A stretch of 64,000 nt of DNA from Paenibacillus_AB hodogayensis. GTDB lineage: Bacteria > Bacillota > Bacilli > Paenibacillales > NBRC-103111. The translations under genes and the position numbers were made by a program. Numbering within the stretch: the first letter of the stretch is position 1; every line of letters starts with the position of its first letter. Where the stretch lies: positions 124,001 through 188,000 of the forward strand of contig NZ_BAAAYO010000005.1 in NCBI RefSeq assembly GCF_039536325.1, in the 5' to 3' direction. Positions 44,601 to 54,029 of this stretch are shown here, piece by piece. Under the pieces are notes generated by a model that did not search any database, had not been told where the DNA came from, and saw only the letters and a list, made by a program, of their open reading frames with translations.

Positions 44601-46001
44601 ATGCGCAATGCTGTTCCGCGGCCCATACCGCGGCTGAAGCTGCTTGCGTTTGGCCTGATCGCGCTGGTGCTGGCAAGCGCAGCCTTGCTCGGTGCCGGTG
44701 CCCAGGCCGCTTCGACGCCGATCGCGCGGCCGCAGGCGGAGTCGCTGCCGGTGTCTTCCGGCAAGCTTGTTTATGTCGTTCCCGTGCAGCAGAGCATCGA
44801 AAGCGGCTTGTACCGTTTTTTGCAGCGCGCTTTCGCGGATGCGGAGCGCGCCGACGCCGCGGCGGTCGTGCTGGACATCGATACGCTCGGAGGGACGCTC
44901 GAGTCGGCGGAGGCGATCGGCAAGCTGATCCGCGGCAGCCCGGTGCCGACGGCAGCATTTGTCCACGGCCGGGCCGTATCCGCGGGAAGCTATATCGCCC
45001 TGAACGCCGGCACGATTGTGATGGAGCCGGGGGGCACGATTGGCGCCGCCGCCGTTGTGGATGGGGCGGGCAACGAAATCGAGACGGCGAAGGTCGTCTC
45101 CCACTGGTCCGGCGAGATGAGGGCCGCCGCCGAGCTGAGAGGCCGCAATCCGGCCATCGCCGAAGGGATGGTCGATAAAAACCTCGTCGTCGATATGCCT
45201 CAAATCGGTCGTACCTCGTCTGCCGGCGAAATCATTTCATTGACTGCGGAGGAGGCGCTGAAGGTCGGCTATGCCGATAGAATCGCCGCCAATGTGAACG
45301 AGACGGTTATGCACTTGGGCTTGCAGGGGGCAACGCTTATTCCTTTCGAGCCGACGTTCGCGGAGAAGCTGGCGCGTGTGCTCGTTCACCCGGCCGTCAA
45401 AGTCGTACTGATTCTCATCGGCATCGCCGGAGTAGCCATCGAGCTGCTTGTGCCCGGATTCGGACTGCCCGGCGTTCTCGGCATCGCCGGCTTCGGCCTT
45501 TATTTCTTTGGTCATTATGTGGCCGGTTTCGCCGGAATCGAGCATATTGTCATGTTCGTCGCCGGGATCGCGCTGCTGCTGGTCGAAGTATTCGCGCCAA
45601 GCTTCGGCATTCTCGGCATACTGGGCATTATCTCGATCATGAGCGGCGTCGTGCTGGCCGCCTTCGATACGGAGAACGCTTTGCTGTCGCTCGGTATTTC
45701 CGCCCTGCTCGCCGCCGTCGTCGTGTTTGCGGTCGTCAGGCTGTTCAAGCGCCGCGGGGTATGGAACAAGTTCATCCTGCGGGACGAGCTCAATGCCGAT
45801 AACGGCTATGTGTCCCACGACTCCAGAGAGCATCTGTTCGGGGCGGCGGGTCTCGCGCTGACGCCGCTAAGGCCGGCGGGGACGGTTGAAGTGTTGGGCG
45901 AGAAGGTGGACGTCGTTACGGAGGGCGGGTATATCGAAGCCGGCCGGCAAGTCCGGGTGGTGAAAGTAGAGGGCGGCCGCGTCGTCGTCAAGGAAGAATA
46001 G
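44601..46001 (+). CDS. nfeD: NfeD-family membrane protease-like protein
   Basis: A 466-residue long-form NfeD (YqeZ-like). A signal segment at about 10-35 is followed by a ClpP-class serine protease domain (about 50-250) with VVLDIDTLGG, the nucleophile region GRAVSAGSYIAL, and a Lys in GMVDKNLVV for a Ser-Lys dyad. Four to five membrane helices span about 270-390 and the C-terminal OB-fold (about 405-466) ends RVVKVEGGRVVVKEE. It partners with flotillin in membrane microdomains; floA is the next gene. ATG 44601 has AAGGAGGA upstream. Confidence 0.92.
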   Translation: MRNAVPRPIPRLKLLAFGLIALVLASAALLGAGAQAASTPIARPQAESLPVSSGKLVYVVPVQQSIESGLYRFLQRAFADAERADAAAVVLDIDTLGGTLESAEAIGKLIRGSPVPTAAFVHGRAVSAGSYIALNAGTIVMEPGGTIGAAAVVDGAGNEIETAKVVSHWSGEMRAAAELRGRNPAIAEGMVDKNLVVDMPQIGRTSSAGEIISLTAEEALKVGYADRIAANVNETVMHLGLQGATLIPFEPTFAEKLARVLVHPAVKVVLILIGIAGVAIELLVPGFGLPGVLGIAGFGLYFFGHYVAGFAGIEHIVMFVAGIALLLVEVFAPSFGILGILGIISIMSGVVLAAFDTENALLSLGISALLAAVVVFAVVRLFKRRGVWNKFILRDELNADNGYVSHDSREHLFGAAGLALTPLRPAGTVEVLGEKVDVVTEGGYIEAGRQVRVVKVEGGRVVVKEE

Positions 46002-46059
46002 ACGGGGTTCCGTCCATGGACAATACGGATTGGTAATGAAAAAGGAGGATGTTTCTGTA

Positions 46060-47055
46060 ATGAATACAACGTTGATAAGCGCTTTGCTGCTTGTGGCTCT
46101 AGGCGTGATCGTGCTGAGCGTATTTTTCACATTCGTGCCGGTGATGCTGTGGATTTCCGCGCTCGCCTCCGGCGTTCGCGTCGGCATCTTTACGCTCGTG
46201 GCGATGCGGCTGCGCCGTGTTATACCGAGCCGAATCGTCAACCCTTTAATCAAGGCGCACAAGGCCGGTTTGCCGATATCCGTCAACCAGTTGGAAAGCC
46301 ATTACTTGGCGGGGGGCAATGTGGACCGCGTCGTCAACGCCCTGATTGCCGCCCAGCGGGCACAAATTCCGCTTTCGTTCGAAAGGGCTGCCGCGATCGA
46401 TTTGGCGGGCCGGGACGTGCTCCAGGCCGTTCAGATGAGCGTCAATCCGAAGGTCATCGAGACGCCGATGGTATCCGCCGTGGCGAGAGACGGAATCGAG
46501 GTCAAAGTCCGCGCGCGGGTGACGGTTCGCGCCGATATCGACAGACTTGTAGGCGGAGCCGGCGAAGAAACCATAATCGCCCGGATCGGGGAAGGGATCG
46601 TCACATCGGTCGGCTCTAGCGATACGCACAAGCAAGTGCTGGAAAACCCCGACCGCATATCCCAGACCGTGCTCGGCAAAGGGTTGGATGCAGGGACCGC
46701 CTTCCAGATTTTGTCCATCGATATCGCCGACGTCGACATCGGCAAAAACATCGGGGCCCACTTGCAGACGGAGCAGGCGGAGGCGGACAAGCGGATCGCC
46801 CAGGCCAAGGCGGAGGAACGGCGCGCAATGGCCGTCGCGCAGGAGCAGGAGATGAAGGCACGGGTGGTGGAAATGCGCGCGCGTGTGGTGGAGTCCGAAT
46901 CCCAGGTGCCGCTTGCGATGTCCGAGGCGCTGCGCGAAGGCAAGATGGGCGTCATGGACTACATGAACATGCGGAATATCGACGCCGACACACAGATGCG
47001 GTCTTCATTCGGCAAGATGGGGCCTGCGGGCAAGGACGGCAAGGACAGCGAGTGA
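46060..47055 (+). CDS. floA: Flotillin-like protein FloA
   Basis: A 331-residue membrane scaffold (YqfA) organising functional membrane microdomains. A hydrophobic hairpin lies at about residues 5-30. The SPFH-like domain carries LVAMRLRRVIPSRIVNPLIK and VSAVARDGIEVKVRARVTVR. The C-terminal coiled coil is Ala/Glu/Arg rich (AQAKAEERRAMAVAQEQEMK). ATG 46060 follows AAAGGAGG. It is 58 bases after nfeD, the classical pair. Confidence 0.95.
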   Translation: MNTTLISALLLVALGVIVLSVFFTFVPVMLWISALASGVRVGIFTLVAMRLRRVIPSRIVNPLIKAHKAGLPISVNQLESHYLAGGNVDRVVNALIAAQRAQIPLSFERAAAIDLAGRDVLQAVQMSVNPKVIETPMVSAVARDGIEVKVRARVTVRADIDRLVGGAGEETIIARIGEGIVTSVGSSDTHKQVLENPDRISQTVLGKGLDAGTAFQILSIDIADVDIGKNIGAHLQTEQAEADKRIAQAKAEERRAMAVAQEQEMKARVVEMRARVVESESQVPLAMSEALREGKMGVMDYMNMRNIDADTQMRSSFGKMGPAGKDGKDSE

Positions 47056-47089
47056 GCGTTGATATTCCGGCGAGACGGGAGGAATAAGA

Positions 47090-47629
47090 ATGAAGGATCT
47101 TGTCGAGTTCGTGCTCCGCAATCTGGGACTTGTGATCGTGATCGGCGGATTTCTGCTGACGCTGCTCGCCAGAAGCCGGCAGACGCCGGGCGGACCAGCC
47201 GGGAAGGGGCGGCGGACAGGCAGTCCGATGATGCCTCCGTTCGGGGGCGGGAGCGACCGCAAAAGCGCCGGAAGGAAATGGCCCGAGCCGACCGAGCCGT
47301 CGGCCGAACGCGACGGCCGCACCGGTGCGGGAAGAAACGCGGCGGAAGCGTCCGCGCACGGCGTGCCTCCGGACGGGAGCGCGGCGGCTGGAGAAGCGGC
47401 TGCTCCGTTCCCGGACAACGGGCGCGGCGATCACCGTTCAAGCGGCCTCGCAGCCGTCAAGCCGTCTGCTGAGGCTTGGCAGCAGGAGGAAGCCGCAGCG
47501 TTTGCCGTCAAGAAAGAGGGCCGAGACGGCGGCCTGGAGCTGTCGGAGAGCGAAGCGCTGCGCGGTATGATGTGGGCCGAAATTTTGGGGGAACCGAGGT
47601 CCAGAAAGCCTTACCGGCCCAAAAGCTAA
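47090..47629 (+). CDS. Single-pass membrane protein of unknown function next to floA
   Basis: A 179-residue protein. Residues 9-26 are a membrane helix (LGLVIVIGGFLLTLLA). Residues about 30-150 are low-complexity, rich in Gly, Ala, Arg and Pro, and surely disordered. The C-terminal 25 residues (LRGMMWAEILGEPRSRKPYR) look conserved and could bind a partner. I know no family. Its place 34 bases after floA suggests a role with the flotillin scaffold. Start ATG 47090 after GGGAGGA. Confidence 0.7.
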   Translation: MKDLVEFVLRNLGLVIVIGGFLLTLLARSRQTPGGPAGKGRRTGSPMMPPFGGGSDRKSAGRKWPEPTEPSAERDGRTGAGRNAAEASAHGVPPDGSAAAGEAAAPFPDNGRGDHRSSGLAAVKPSAEAWQQEEAAAFAVKKEGRDGGLELSESEALRGMMWAEILGEPRSRKPYRPKS

Positions 47630-47666
47630 CGGATGAACGTAAAACGTGGGGAGGGAGAACAAGACG

Positions 47667-48854
47667 ATGAGACGAACCGGTTTATACGCGGGAGGGATTG
47701 CCGTCACGATCGCGCTGCTGTTGGGGACGGCCTGCGAGCGGAAGCCTGTCGGCGCAGTGACTCCACAGCCGTCGCAGGGTGCACCTGCGCCGGCCGGTGG
47801 CCGCGAGGAAACTTCCATTCCATACGGCGAGGCGGAGGTCGTAGCCGATAAGCTGAACGTGCCTTGGGACGCCGTATTCGCCCCGGACGGCCGGTTGTTT
47901 TTCACCGAGCGCGCGGGCGCGATCCGCGTTATCGAGAACGGCCGGCTGGCGGCCGACCCGGTATTCGCCTTTACCGACAAGCCGGTCGTCAGCCGCAGCG
48001 AAAGCGGACTGCTCGGGCTGACGCTGGACCCCGATTTTACCGGAAACGGCTACATGTACGCGTATCATACGTATGAAGCGAACGGTTCGCTGAAAAACCG
48101 CGTGCTCCGCCTGAAGCTGGAGGGCGGCAAAGCCAAGCTCGACCGCGTACTGTTGGACGGGCTGCCCGGGCAGCAGACGCACGACGGGGGGAGAATCCGC
48201 TTCGGCCCGGACGGCCTGCTCTACATAACCGTCGGGGACGCGCAGGAACGGGAGCAGTCGCAAAGTATGGCCAGTCTGGCCGGGAAAATATTGCGAATTC
48301 GCTCCGACGGCTCCATACCCGCCGATAACCCGGACCCGAAGTCGCCGGTATACAGTCTGGGTCACCGCAATCCCCAAGGGCTGGCCTGGCAGCCGGACAC
48401 CGGCAGGCTGTTCAGCTCCGAGCACGGGCAGACGGCCAAGGACGAGATCAATGTAATCGAGAAGGGCGGCAACTACGGCTGGCCGCTTATCGAGGGCGAT
48501 CAGACCGAGCCGAAGCAGAAGGCGGCTGGTGCGCCGCTTCGTCCGCCGCTGCTCCATTCGGGGGCGGATACGACTTGGGCGCCGTCGGGTATGACGTTCA
48601 TCACGCAAGGTCCGTGGAAAGGGCAGCTGCTCGTGGCTAATCTGCGCGGCATGCAGGTGCTCAAGCTGACGCTGGCGGCCGGAACGGAGCCCAAGGTCGA
48701 TCGAGTCGAACCGCTCTGGAAAGAGCGCTATGGCCGCCTGCGCAGCGTGCTGGAAGGTCCCGACGGGTCGCTCTACGTGCTAACGAATAACCGGGACGGG
48801 CGCGGCACCCCGCAGCAAGACGACGACCGCATTTTGCGCTTCCGGCCGCAATGA
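47667..48854 (+). CDS. PQQ-dependent sugar dehydrogenase-like lipoprotein
   Basis: A 395-residue exported six-bladed propeller of the glucose/sorbosone dehydrogenase (YliI-like) family. The N terminus is a lipoprotein-type signal ending LLLGTAC (Cys23); Gly at -3 is not ideal. Family text: LNVPWDAVFAPDGRLFFTER, GLLGLTLDPDF, HDGGRIRFGPDGLLYITVGD and LGHRNPQGLAW, EHGQTAKDEIN, GGNYGWPLIEG. It may oxidise aldoses with PQQ at the outer face, if the cofactor is available. ATG 47667 after GGGAGGGAG. It sits between the floA group and yqfC, where B. subtilis has no such gene. Confidence 0.85.
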   Translation: MRRTGLYAGGIAVTIALLLGTACERKPVGAVTPQPSQGAPAPAGGREETSIPYGEAEVVADKLNVPWDAVFAPDGRLFFTERAGAIRVIENGRLAADPVFAFTDKPVVSRSESGLLGLTLDPDFTGNGYMYAYHTYEANGSLKNRVLRLKLEGGKAKLDRVLLDGLPGQQTHDGGRIRFGPDGLLYITVGDAQEREQSQSMASLAGKILRIRSDGSIPADNPDPKSPVYSLGHRNPQGLAWQPDTGRLFSSEHGQTAKDEINVIEKGGNYGWPLIEGDQTEPKQKAAGAPLRPPLLHSGADTTWAPSGMTFITQGPWKGQLLVANLRGMQVLKLTLAAGTEPKVDRVEPLWKERYGRLRSVLEGPDGSLYVLTNNRDGRGTPQQDDDRILRFRPQ

Positions 48855-48900
48855 CGTCCTGGAGCGTCCGGATACCGGCCCGCGCCGGCGATAAGCATAC

Positions 48901-48933
48901 AAGCCCGGGCCGCTCAAGCCGCCCGGGTTTTTT
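48901..48933 (+). terminator. Terminator after the sugar dehydrogenase gene
   Basis: AAGCCCGGGC (48901-48910) pairs with GCCCGGGTTT (48921-48930), then more T. It divides the nfeD-floA unit from the yqfC-onward operon. Confidence 0.85.
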
Positions 48934-49067
48934 CGGGCTGTCCGGCGGTCTTGTCGCCGGATTTTCCGCATTAGGCCCGCTGCCGAAACAGGCGCGGGTA
49001 CTTTTTTTTGCTTTTCCCGCATATGGTGGTTAAAGCTACGGTTATTTCGCAAGGAGGAGCGCGATAC

Positions 49068-49346
49068 ATGCGGCAATGGAACCGGCGTTTGAGCAAATTG
49101 ACAGCCAAGCTGCTCGATCTCCCCCAGGATGTCGTGCTGGACCTGCCCCGGTTCACGATGATCGGCAACCGCCAGCTTTATATCGAAAATCATCGCGGCG
49201 TCCTCCACTTCTCGAGCGATACGCTGAAGCTCGGATTATCCCAGGGACAACTGGAAATCCGCGGCAAGGAGCTCGTCATACGCGCCATCTTACCCGAAGA
49301 GGTCTTTATAGAAGGGGTTATTTCGGATATCCGGTATTCCGAATGA
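49068..49346 (+). CDS. yqfC: Sporulation protein YqfC
   Basis: A 92-residue member of the YqfC/YabP-like family, produced in sporulating cells. Text: LDLPQDVVLDLPRFTMIG, IENHRGVLHFSS and IRAILPEEVFIEGVISDI. ATG 49068 follows AAGGAGGAG. It directly precedes yqfD, its usual partner, so it likely acts in the mother cell or at the forespore membrane. Molecular role is not known. Confidence 0.9.
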   Translation: MRQWNRRLSKLTAKLLDLPQDVVLDLPRFTMIGNRQLYIENHRGVLHFSSDTLKLGLSQGQLEIRGKELVIRAILPEEVFIEGVISDIRYSE

Positions 49347-49410
49347 ACGTTCGGCCGGGGGAACGTTTCTCCAGCCGGAACGTACATGCGCCATAAAGGA
49401 GGGCTTTTGC

Positions 49411-50595
49411 GTGAAATCGACGATGTTCAATATGCTGCGCGGCTTCGTTCGGATCGAGCTGCGCGGCCGAAAGTTGGAAAAGCTGTTGAATGCGCTCATC
49501 TCGAACCGGTATGCCGTATGGGATATTCGCCGGCTGGGCGACGAGGCCGTGGAGCTGCACATCGTCATTCGCGATTTTTTCCGGCTGCGTCCGCTTCTGA
49601 AGGAGACCGGCACCCGGCTTCGCGTCAAGGAGCGCTTCGGGCTTCCGTTCAAGCTGGACAAGCTCGGTCGGCGCAAAACATTTATCGTGGGCATCGTCTG
49701 CTTCTTCGCGGCAATCTACATTCTGTCGATGCTCGTATGGCGGGTCGACGTGGAAGGTAACGACAAAATATTGCGCAGCTCGGTCGTACAAGCCGCCAAG
49801 GAGCAGGGGATTTACCGGTTCCAATGGAAATTCCGGCTGAGCGATACGGACACGCTGTCGCGTCAACTGATGAACAAGCTGCCGGGATCGGCCTGGGTCG
49901 GCGTCGACGTGCAAGGTACGCGCATCCGCATCAAAATCGTCGAATCGGCGCGTCCCGACAACCGCGAACTGATGAGCCCGCGGCACCTCGTAGCGTCCAA
50001 GAATGCGCTCGTCACGCAAATATTGGCCGAAAAAGGCAAGCCGCTCGTGAAGGTGAACGCCAACGTCAACAAAGGCGATATTTTGATATCCGGCTATATC
50101 GGCGACGAGGCCAACAAGCAGACCGTCGTCGCTCAAGGAACCGTGCGCGGCATCGTCTGGGAGGAGGCCGGCGTCGAAATTCCGCTGACGCTGAAGCACA
50201 AAGTATATACCGGCGAAACGAAGACGCGCTCTTACCTGGTGTTAGGCAGCCGCGGCCTGCAGGTGAGCGGGTTCGGCGAAACGCCGTTCAGCCAGTACGA
50301 GACGATCCCGGAGCTGAAGACGGTCCACTGGCGCAAATGGGCGCTGCCGTTCGGCTGGCTGACGGAGAAACAGCTCGAATCGCGTCTGGAGGAGACGGCG
50401 CTCGACCCGCAGGATGCGGAGAAAATGGCTTTGGCTCAGGCGCGGGCGGAGATCGTCACGGCGGCCGGACCCGATGCCGTATGGCGAGGAGAAAAGATTA
50501 TTTTGCATGAAAAGTCGGACAATGGTAAAGTTTATATGAAAGTGCTTTTTGAAATCGAACAGCCGATTGCCGTCGAACAGCCGATCGTCCCATGA
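49411..50595 (+). CDS. yqfD: Sporulation protein YqfD
   Basis: A 394-residue membrane-anchored protein of the YqfD family (related to SpoIV-type stage proteins). A single helix lies near residues 88-108 (TFIVGIVCFFAAIYILSML). The extracytoplasmic part shows VDVEGNDKILRSSVVQAAKE and KVNANVNKGDILISGYIGDE. The start is GTG 49411 behind AAAGGAGGG. It is required for sporulation in Bacillus; mechanism unknown. Co-transcription with yqfC and phoH is expected from order. Confidence 0.92.
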   Translation: MKSTMFNMLRGFVRIELRGRKLEKLLNALISNRYAVWDIRRLGDEAVELHIVIRDFFRLRPLLKETGTRLRVKERFGLPFKLDKLGRRKTFIVGIVCFFAAIYILSMLVWRVDVEGNDKILRSSVVQAAKEQGIYRFQWKFRLSDTDTLSRQLMNKLPGSAWVGVDVQGTRIRIKIVESARPDNRELMSPRHLVASKNALVTQILAEKGKPLVKVNANVNKGDILISGYIGDEANKQTVVAQGTVRGIVWEEAGVEIPLTLKHKVYTGETKTRSYLVLGSRGLQVSGFGETPFSQYETIPELKTVHWRKWALPFGWLTEKQLESRLEETALDPQDAEKMALAQARAEIVTAAGPDAVWRGEKIILHEKSDNGKVYMKVLFEIEQPIAVEQPIVP

Positions 50596-50766
50596 CGGGG
50601 CCGAGCGGACCGAAGCTTCGACCGACAGGCAACATTACTCCGCTGGCGCACGGCGACGCGAGACGGCTTGGATGCGGCATTACCGCGTATCGTTACGCGG
50701 GGGCATCGCCATCCCGCACGCGGGACGCAGCCAAGCGACTACGACGACAAAGGGACTGAGGCTTTT

Positions 50767-51735
50767 TTGAGCGACGCTAACCAGTTGAGAATCAGTTTGA
50801 ATAACGTAGCGGAAGGATTGGCGTTGTTCGGACCGCAAGACAAATTTATTCAATTGATCGAGCAATCGACGGAGGCAAAAATTCATTCGCGCGAAGCCGA
50901 GCTTTCTATCCGCGGCCCGCAGGCCGAGCTTGGCTGGCTCGAGCAGCTCTTCGACGTGCTGCTGCAGTTGGTGCGCAACCAGTATCCGCTGACCGAACGG
51001 GATATTCTGTACGCGATTGAGCTGGCGAAGGACATGAAAGCGGACCAGCTGCTCGAACTGTTCAAGGGAGAAATCGCCTCCACTCACCGCGGCAAGCCGA
51101 TCCGGGCGAAAACGATCGGGCAGCGCCATTACGTATCGACCATACGCAAGAAGGATATCGTCTTCGGCATAGGACCGGCGGGCACCGGAAAAACGTACTT
51201 GGCCGTCGTGCTGGCCGTCGTCGCCCTCAAGGAAGGACGCGTCAAACGGATCGTGCTCACGCGCCCTGCCGTGGAAGCGGGCGAAAGCCTCGGTTTCCTG
51301 CCCGGCGACCTGCAGGAAAAAGTTGACCCGTATTTGCGTCCGTTGTATGATGCACTTAATGATGTGCTCGGCCCCGAGCAGGTGGCGAAGGCGCTGGAGC
51401 GCGGCCTGATCGAGATCGCGCCGCTTGCTTACATGCGCGGCCGCACGCTTGACGATTCGTTTATTATTCTCGACGAAGCGCAGAATACGACCCCTGAGCA
51501 GATGAAGATGTTTTTGACCCGCCTCGGCTTCGGCTCGAAGATGGTCATTACCGGAGACAAGACGCAGATCGACCTTCCGCGGGGCACGAAGTCCGGCCTG
51601 GTGGAGGCGGAGCGGATCGTCCAGCCGATTCCGGAAATCGGAGTCATCACCTTCGGCGAGCAGGACGTCGTTCGCCATTCGCTCGTTCAAAAGATTATCG
51701 TGGCCTATCAGCAGGACAATGAAACCAAGAACTGA
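50767..51735 (+). CDS. phoH: PhoH-like ATPase
   Basis: A 322-residue P-loop ATPase. Walker A is GIGPAGTGKTYLAV and Walker B FIILDEAQN; ITGDKTQIDLP follows. Proteins of this group couple ATP use to RNA handling and often neighbour ybeY, as here. The start is TTG 50767, with GAGG six bases upstream; the frame is open 33 codons upstream, but those residues do not look like family text and TTG gives the usual length. Confidence 0.92.
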   Translation: MSDANQLRISLNNVAEGLALFGPQDKFIQLIEQSTEAKIHSREAELSIRGPQAELGWLEQLFDVLLQLVRNQYPLTERDILYAIELAKDMKADQLLELFKGEIASTHRGKPIRAKTIGQRHYVSTIRKKDIVFGIGPAGTGKTYLAVVLAVVALKEGRVKRIVLTRPAVEAGESLGFLPGDLQEKVDPYLRPLYDALNDVLGPEQVAKALERGLIEIAPLAYMRGRTLDDSFIILDEAQNTTPEQMKMFLTRLGFGSKMVITGDKTQIDLPRGTKSGLVEAERIVQPIPEIGVITFGEQDVVRHSLVQKIIVAYQQDNETKN

Positions 51736-51771
51736 CCGGCTTTTGAGTCCGAAGGAAAGAGAGGACTGATC

Positions 51772-54015
51772 GTGGTTCAAAACCAGCGGATTTCCATCGA
51801 TGGAAAACCTACGTACCGGCTGGGAGGCTGGAAGACAAGCCTCGGGATCCGTCTGCTGCTGTTCATCTTGCTTGGACTGGTATTTTACGCCGCTTTAGCC
51901 AATCGCGTCATTCCTCAAACTTACGATATACAGCCGGGAGCGGCAAGCGACAAGACGATACTCGCCACGAAGCAGATCGAGAATGCGATCGGTACGCAAA
52001 AAGCGAAGGAAGAAGCGGCAAGACGGGTACAACCCGTCTATTCCATTTTATCGATGAAAAACGAGAGTCTGGTGGATGCGATCTTCCAGAAGCTCAGACA
52101 GATCAATGCCGACAACGAGCTGAGCACGGCGGACAAGGTCAACGTGTTCCGCAGCGTATTCCCGACGATATACAGCGACCACGCCCAGCAGCTATACAAC
52201 GCGATTCGCATTAGCGATCCCGGCAACGACGGACTGCTTAACGAAGTCAAAACGGCGTTGGCCGATCAGCAGTACCGCATACCGGAGGAAGTATATTTCC
52301 GATTCCCGCGTCTGACCAAGGAAGATCTGGATGCGATGGAGCCGGTGGCGAAGGATATTGTCGGCAGGATGATGAACGACCAGCTGCCTAATGCTCAACC
52401 CGCCCGCACCAAAGTGGCCGAGCTGGTCAACAGCTCCTCGCTGACCAAGAACACGTCGCGCGAGATTGTGCAGGAGCTGGCCCGTTTCGTCATTACGCCG
52501 AACAAGTTCCCCAACCAGAAAGCGACCGACGAGGCGCGCGCGGCGGCGCGGGACGGCACGAAGCCGGTGTACATCAATAAAGGCGACGTGCTCGTGCACA
52601 AGGGCGACGTCGTCACGGAAGATATGTACAAGCAGCTGAAGACGATGGATCTGCTCAAGGAGAAAGTCAACTACTGGCCGCAGGTCGGTCTGGCATTGAT
52701 GTGCGCCTTGTTCGTGCTAGGCTTGTATATGTTCGTCAGGCAGTCGGAGCAGCCGATCCGTACGCACAACCTGCAGCTGCTTATGCTCGTGCTCATTTAC
52801 GTGCTGAACGTGATGGGGATGAAGATAGTCGGCTTGGGGCAAATGATGGATTACGCGAATATCGGCTACTTGGCCCCGGTGGCGATGGGCACGATGCTGA
52901 TCGCGATATTGGTGGGCATGCCGCTTGCATTCGCTTCCTCGATGCTGTTCGCGGTGCTTGCGAGCATCATCTATAATGTCAAAGGAGACGCTTTGTTCGA
53001 TTTCCGCTACGGACTACTCGCCTTGGTCGTGTGCATGACGTCCGTATTCGCCATTCAGCGCGCCAACCAGCGGTCCTCGATCTTGAAGGCCGGCATTATG
53101 GTGTCGCTGGCCGGAGCGGTGACGATCGTATCGCTTACCTTTCTTGACAACGTGTATACGCGCAACGAAATTTTGCTTTCATTCGGTTTTACGGTAGCGT
53201 CCGGTTTGCTCACAACGGTGCTGGTTATTGGTCTCATGCCTTTTTTCGAAATTTCTTTCGGCATTTTATCCCCGCTCAAGCTGGTGGAGCTGTCCAACCC
53301 GAACCATCCGCTGCTGCGCAAGCTGCTGACGGAGACGCCGGGCACGTACCATCACAGCGTCATGGTCGGCAATTTGTCGGAGGCTGCCGCCGAATCGGTC
53401 GGCGCCAACGGCTTGCTGTGCCGGGTCGGGTCGTATTACCACGATATCGGCAAGACGAAGCGGCCGAGTTATTTTATCGAGAATCAGATCGGCATGGGCA
53501 ACCCGCATGATCAGATCGAACCGGATTTGAGCAAATCGATCATTATCGCGCATGCGCGGGACGGCGTGGAGATGCTCAAGGAGCACAATATTCCGAAGCC
53601 GATCCGCGACATTGCCGAGCAGCACCACGGCACGACGCTGCTGAAGTTTTTTTACTTCAAGGCGAAGAAGCTGCAAGAGGAAGGCGCCGAGCCGATTCCG
53701 GAAGAGGAGTACCGCTACCCGGGACCGAAAGCGCAATCCAAAGAAGCGGCGATTATCGGCATAGCCGACGGAGTCGAGGCGGCCGTCCGCTCGCTGCGCA
53801 GTCCGTCCATCGAGCAGATCGATACGATGGTGCGCAAAATCATCAAGGAGCGTCTCGATGACGGTCAATTTAACGAATGCGACCTGACGCTGAAGGAACT
53901 GGATACGATCGCCAAGACGCTGAACGAAGCGCTGCTCGGCATTTTCCATTCCCGTATCGAGTACCCCGCCGATGCGCCTGCAAAGGGCGAAGGCAAAGAA
54001 GCGACACAAGCGTAA
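51772..54015 (+). CDS. pgpH: Cyclic-di-AMP phosphodiesterase PgpH (YqfF)
   Basis: A 747-residue 7TMR-HD protein. One membrane helix near 22-40, an extracellular 7TMR-HDED domain about 55-290, seven helices about 300-490 and the C-terminal HD domain with PGTYHHSVMVGNLSEAAA, YYHDIGKTKRPSYF and EQHHGTTLL metal ligands. It breaks down the essential messenger c-di-AMP. Start GTG 51772 behind AGAGAGGA. It lies between phoH and ybeY in the normal order. Confidence 0.95.
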   Translation: MVQNQRISIDGKPTYRLGGWKTSLGIRLLLFILLGLVFYAALANRVIPQTYDIQPGAASDKTILATKQIENAIGTQKAKEEAARRVQPVYSILSMKNESLVDAIFQKLRQINADNELSTADKVNVFRSVFPTIYSDHAQQLYNAIRISDPGNDGLLNEVKTALADQQYRIPEEVYFRFPRLTKEDLDAMEPVAKDIVGRMMNDQLPNAQPARTKVAELVNSSSLTKNTSREIVQELARFVITPNKFPNQKATDEARAAARDGTKPVYINKGDVLVHKGDVVTEDMYKQLKTMDLLKEKVNYWPQVGLALMCALFVLGLYMFVRQSEQPIRTHNLQLLMLVLIYVLNVMGMKIVGLGQMMDYANIGYLAPVAMGTMLIAILVGMPLAFASSMLFAVLASIIYNVKGDALFDFRYGLLALVVCMTSVFAIQRANQRSSILKAGIMVSLAGAVTIVSLTFLDNVYTRNEILLSFGFTVASGLLTTVLVIGLMPFFEISFGILSPLKLVELSNPNHPLLRKLLTETPGTYHHSVMVGNLSEAAAESVGANGLLCRVGSYYHDIGKTKRPSYFIENQIGMGNPHDQIEPDLSKSIIIAHARDGVEMLKEHNIPKPIRDIAEQHHGTTLLKFFYFKAKKLQEEGAEPIPEEEYRYPGPKAQSKEAAIIGIADGVEAAVRSLRSPSIEQIDTMVRKIIKERLDDGQFNECDLTLKELDTIAKTLNEALLGIFHSRIEYPADAPAKGEGKEATQA

Positions 54016-54029
54016 GGAGACGGTGATAG

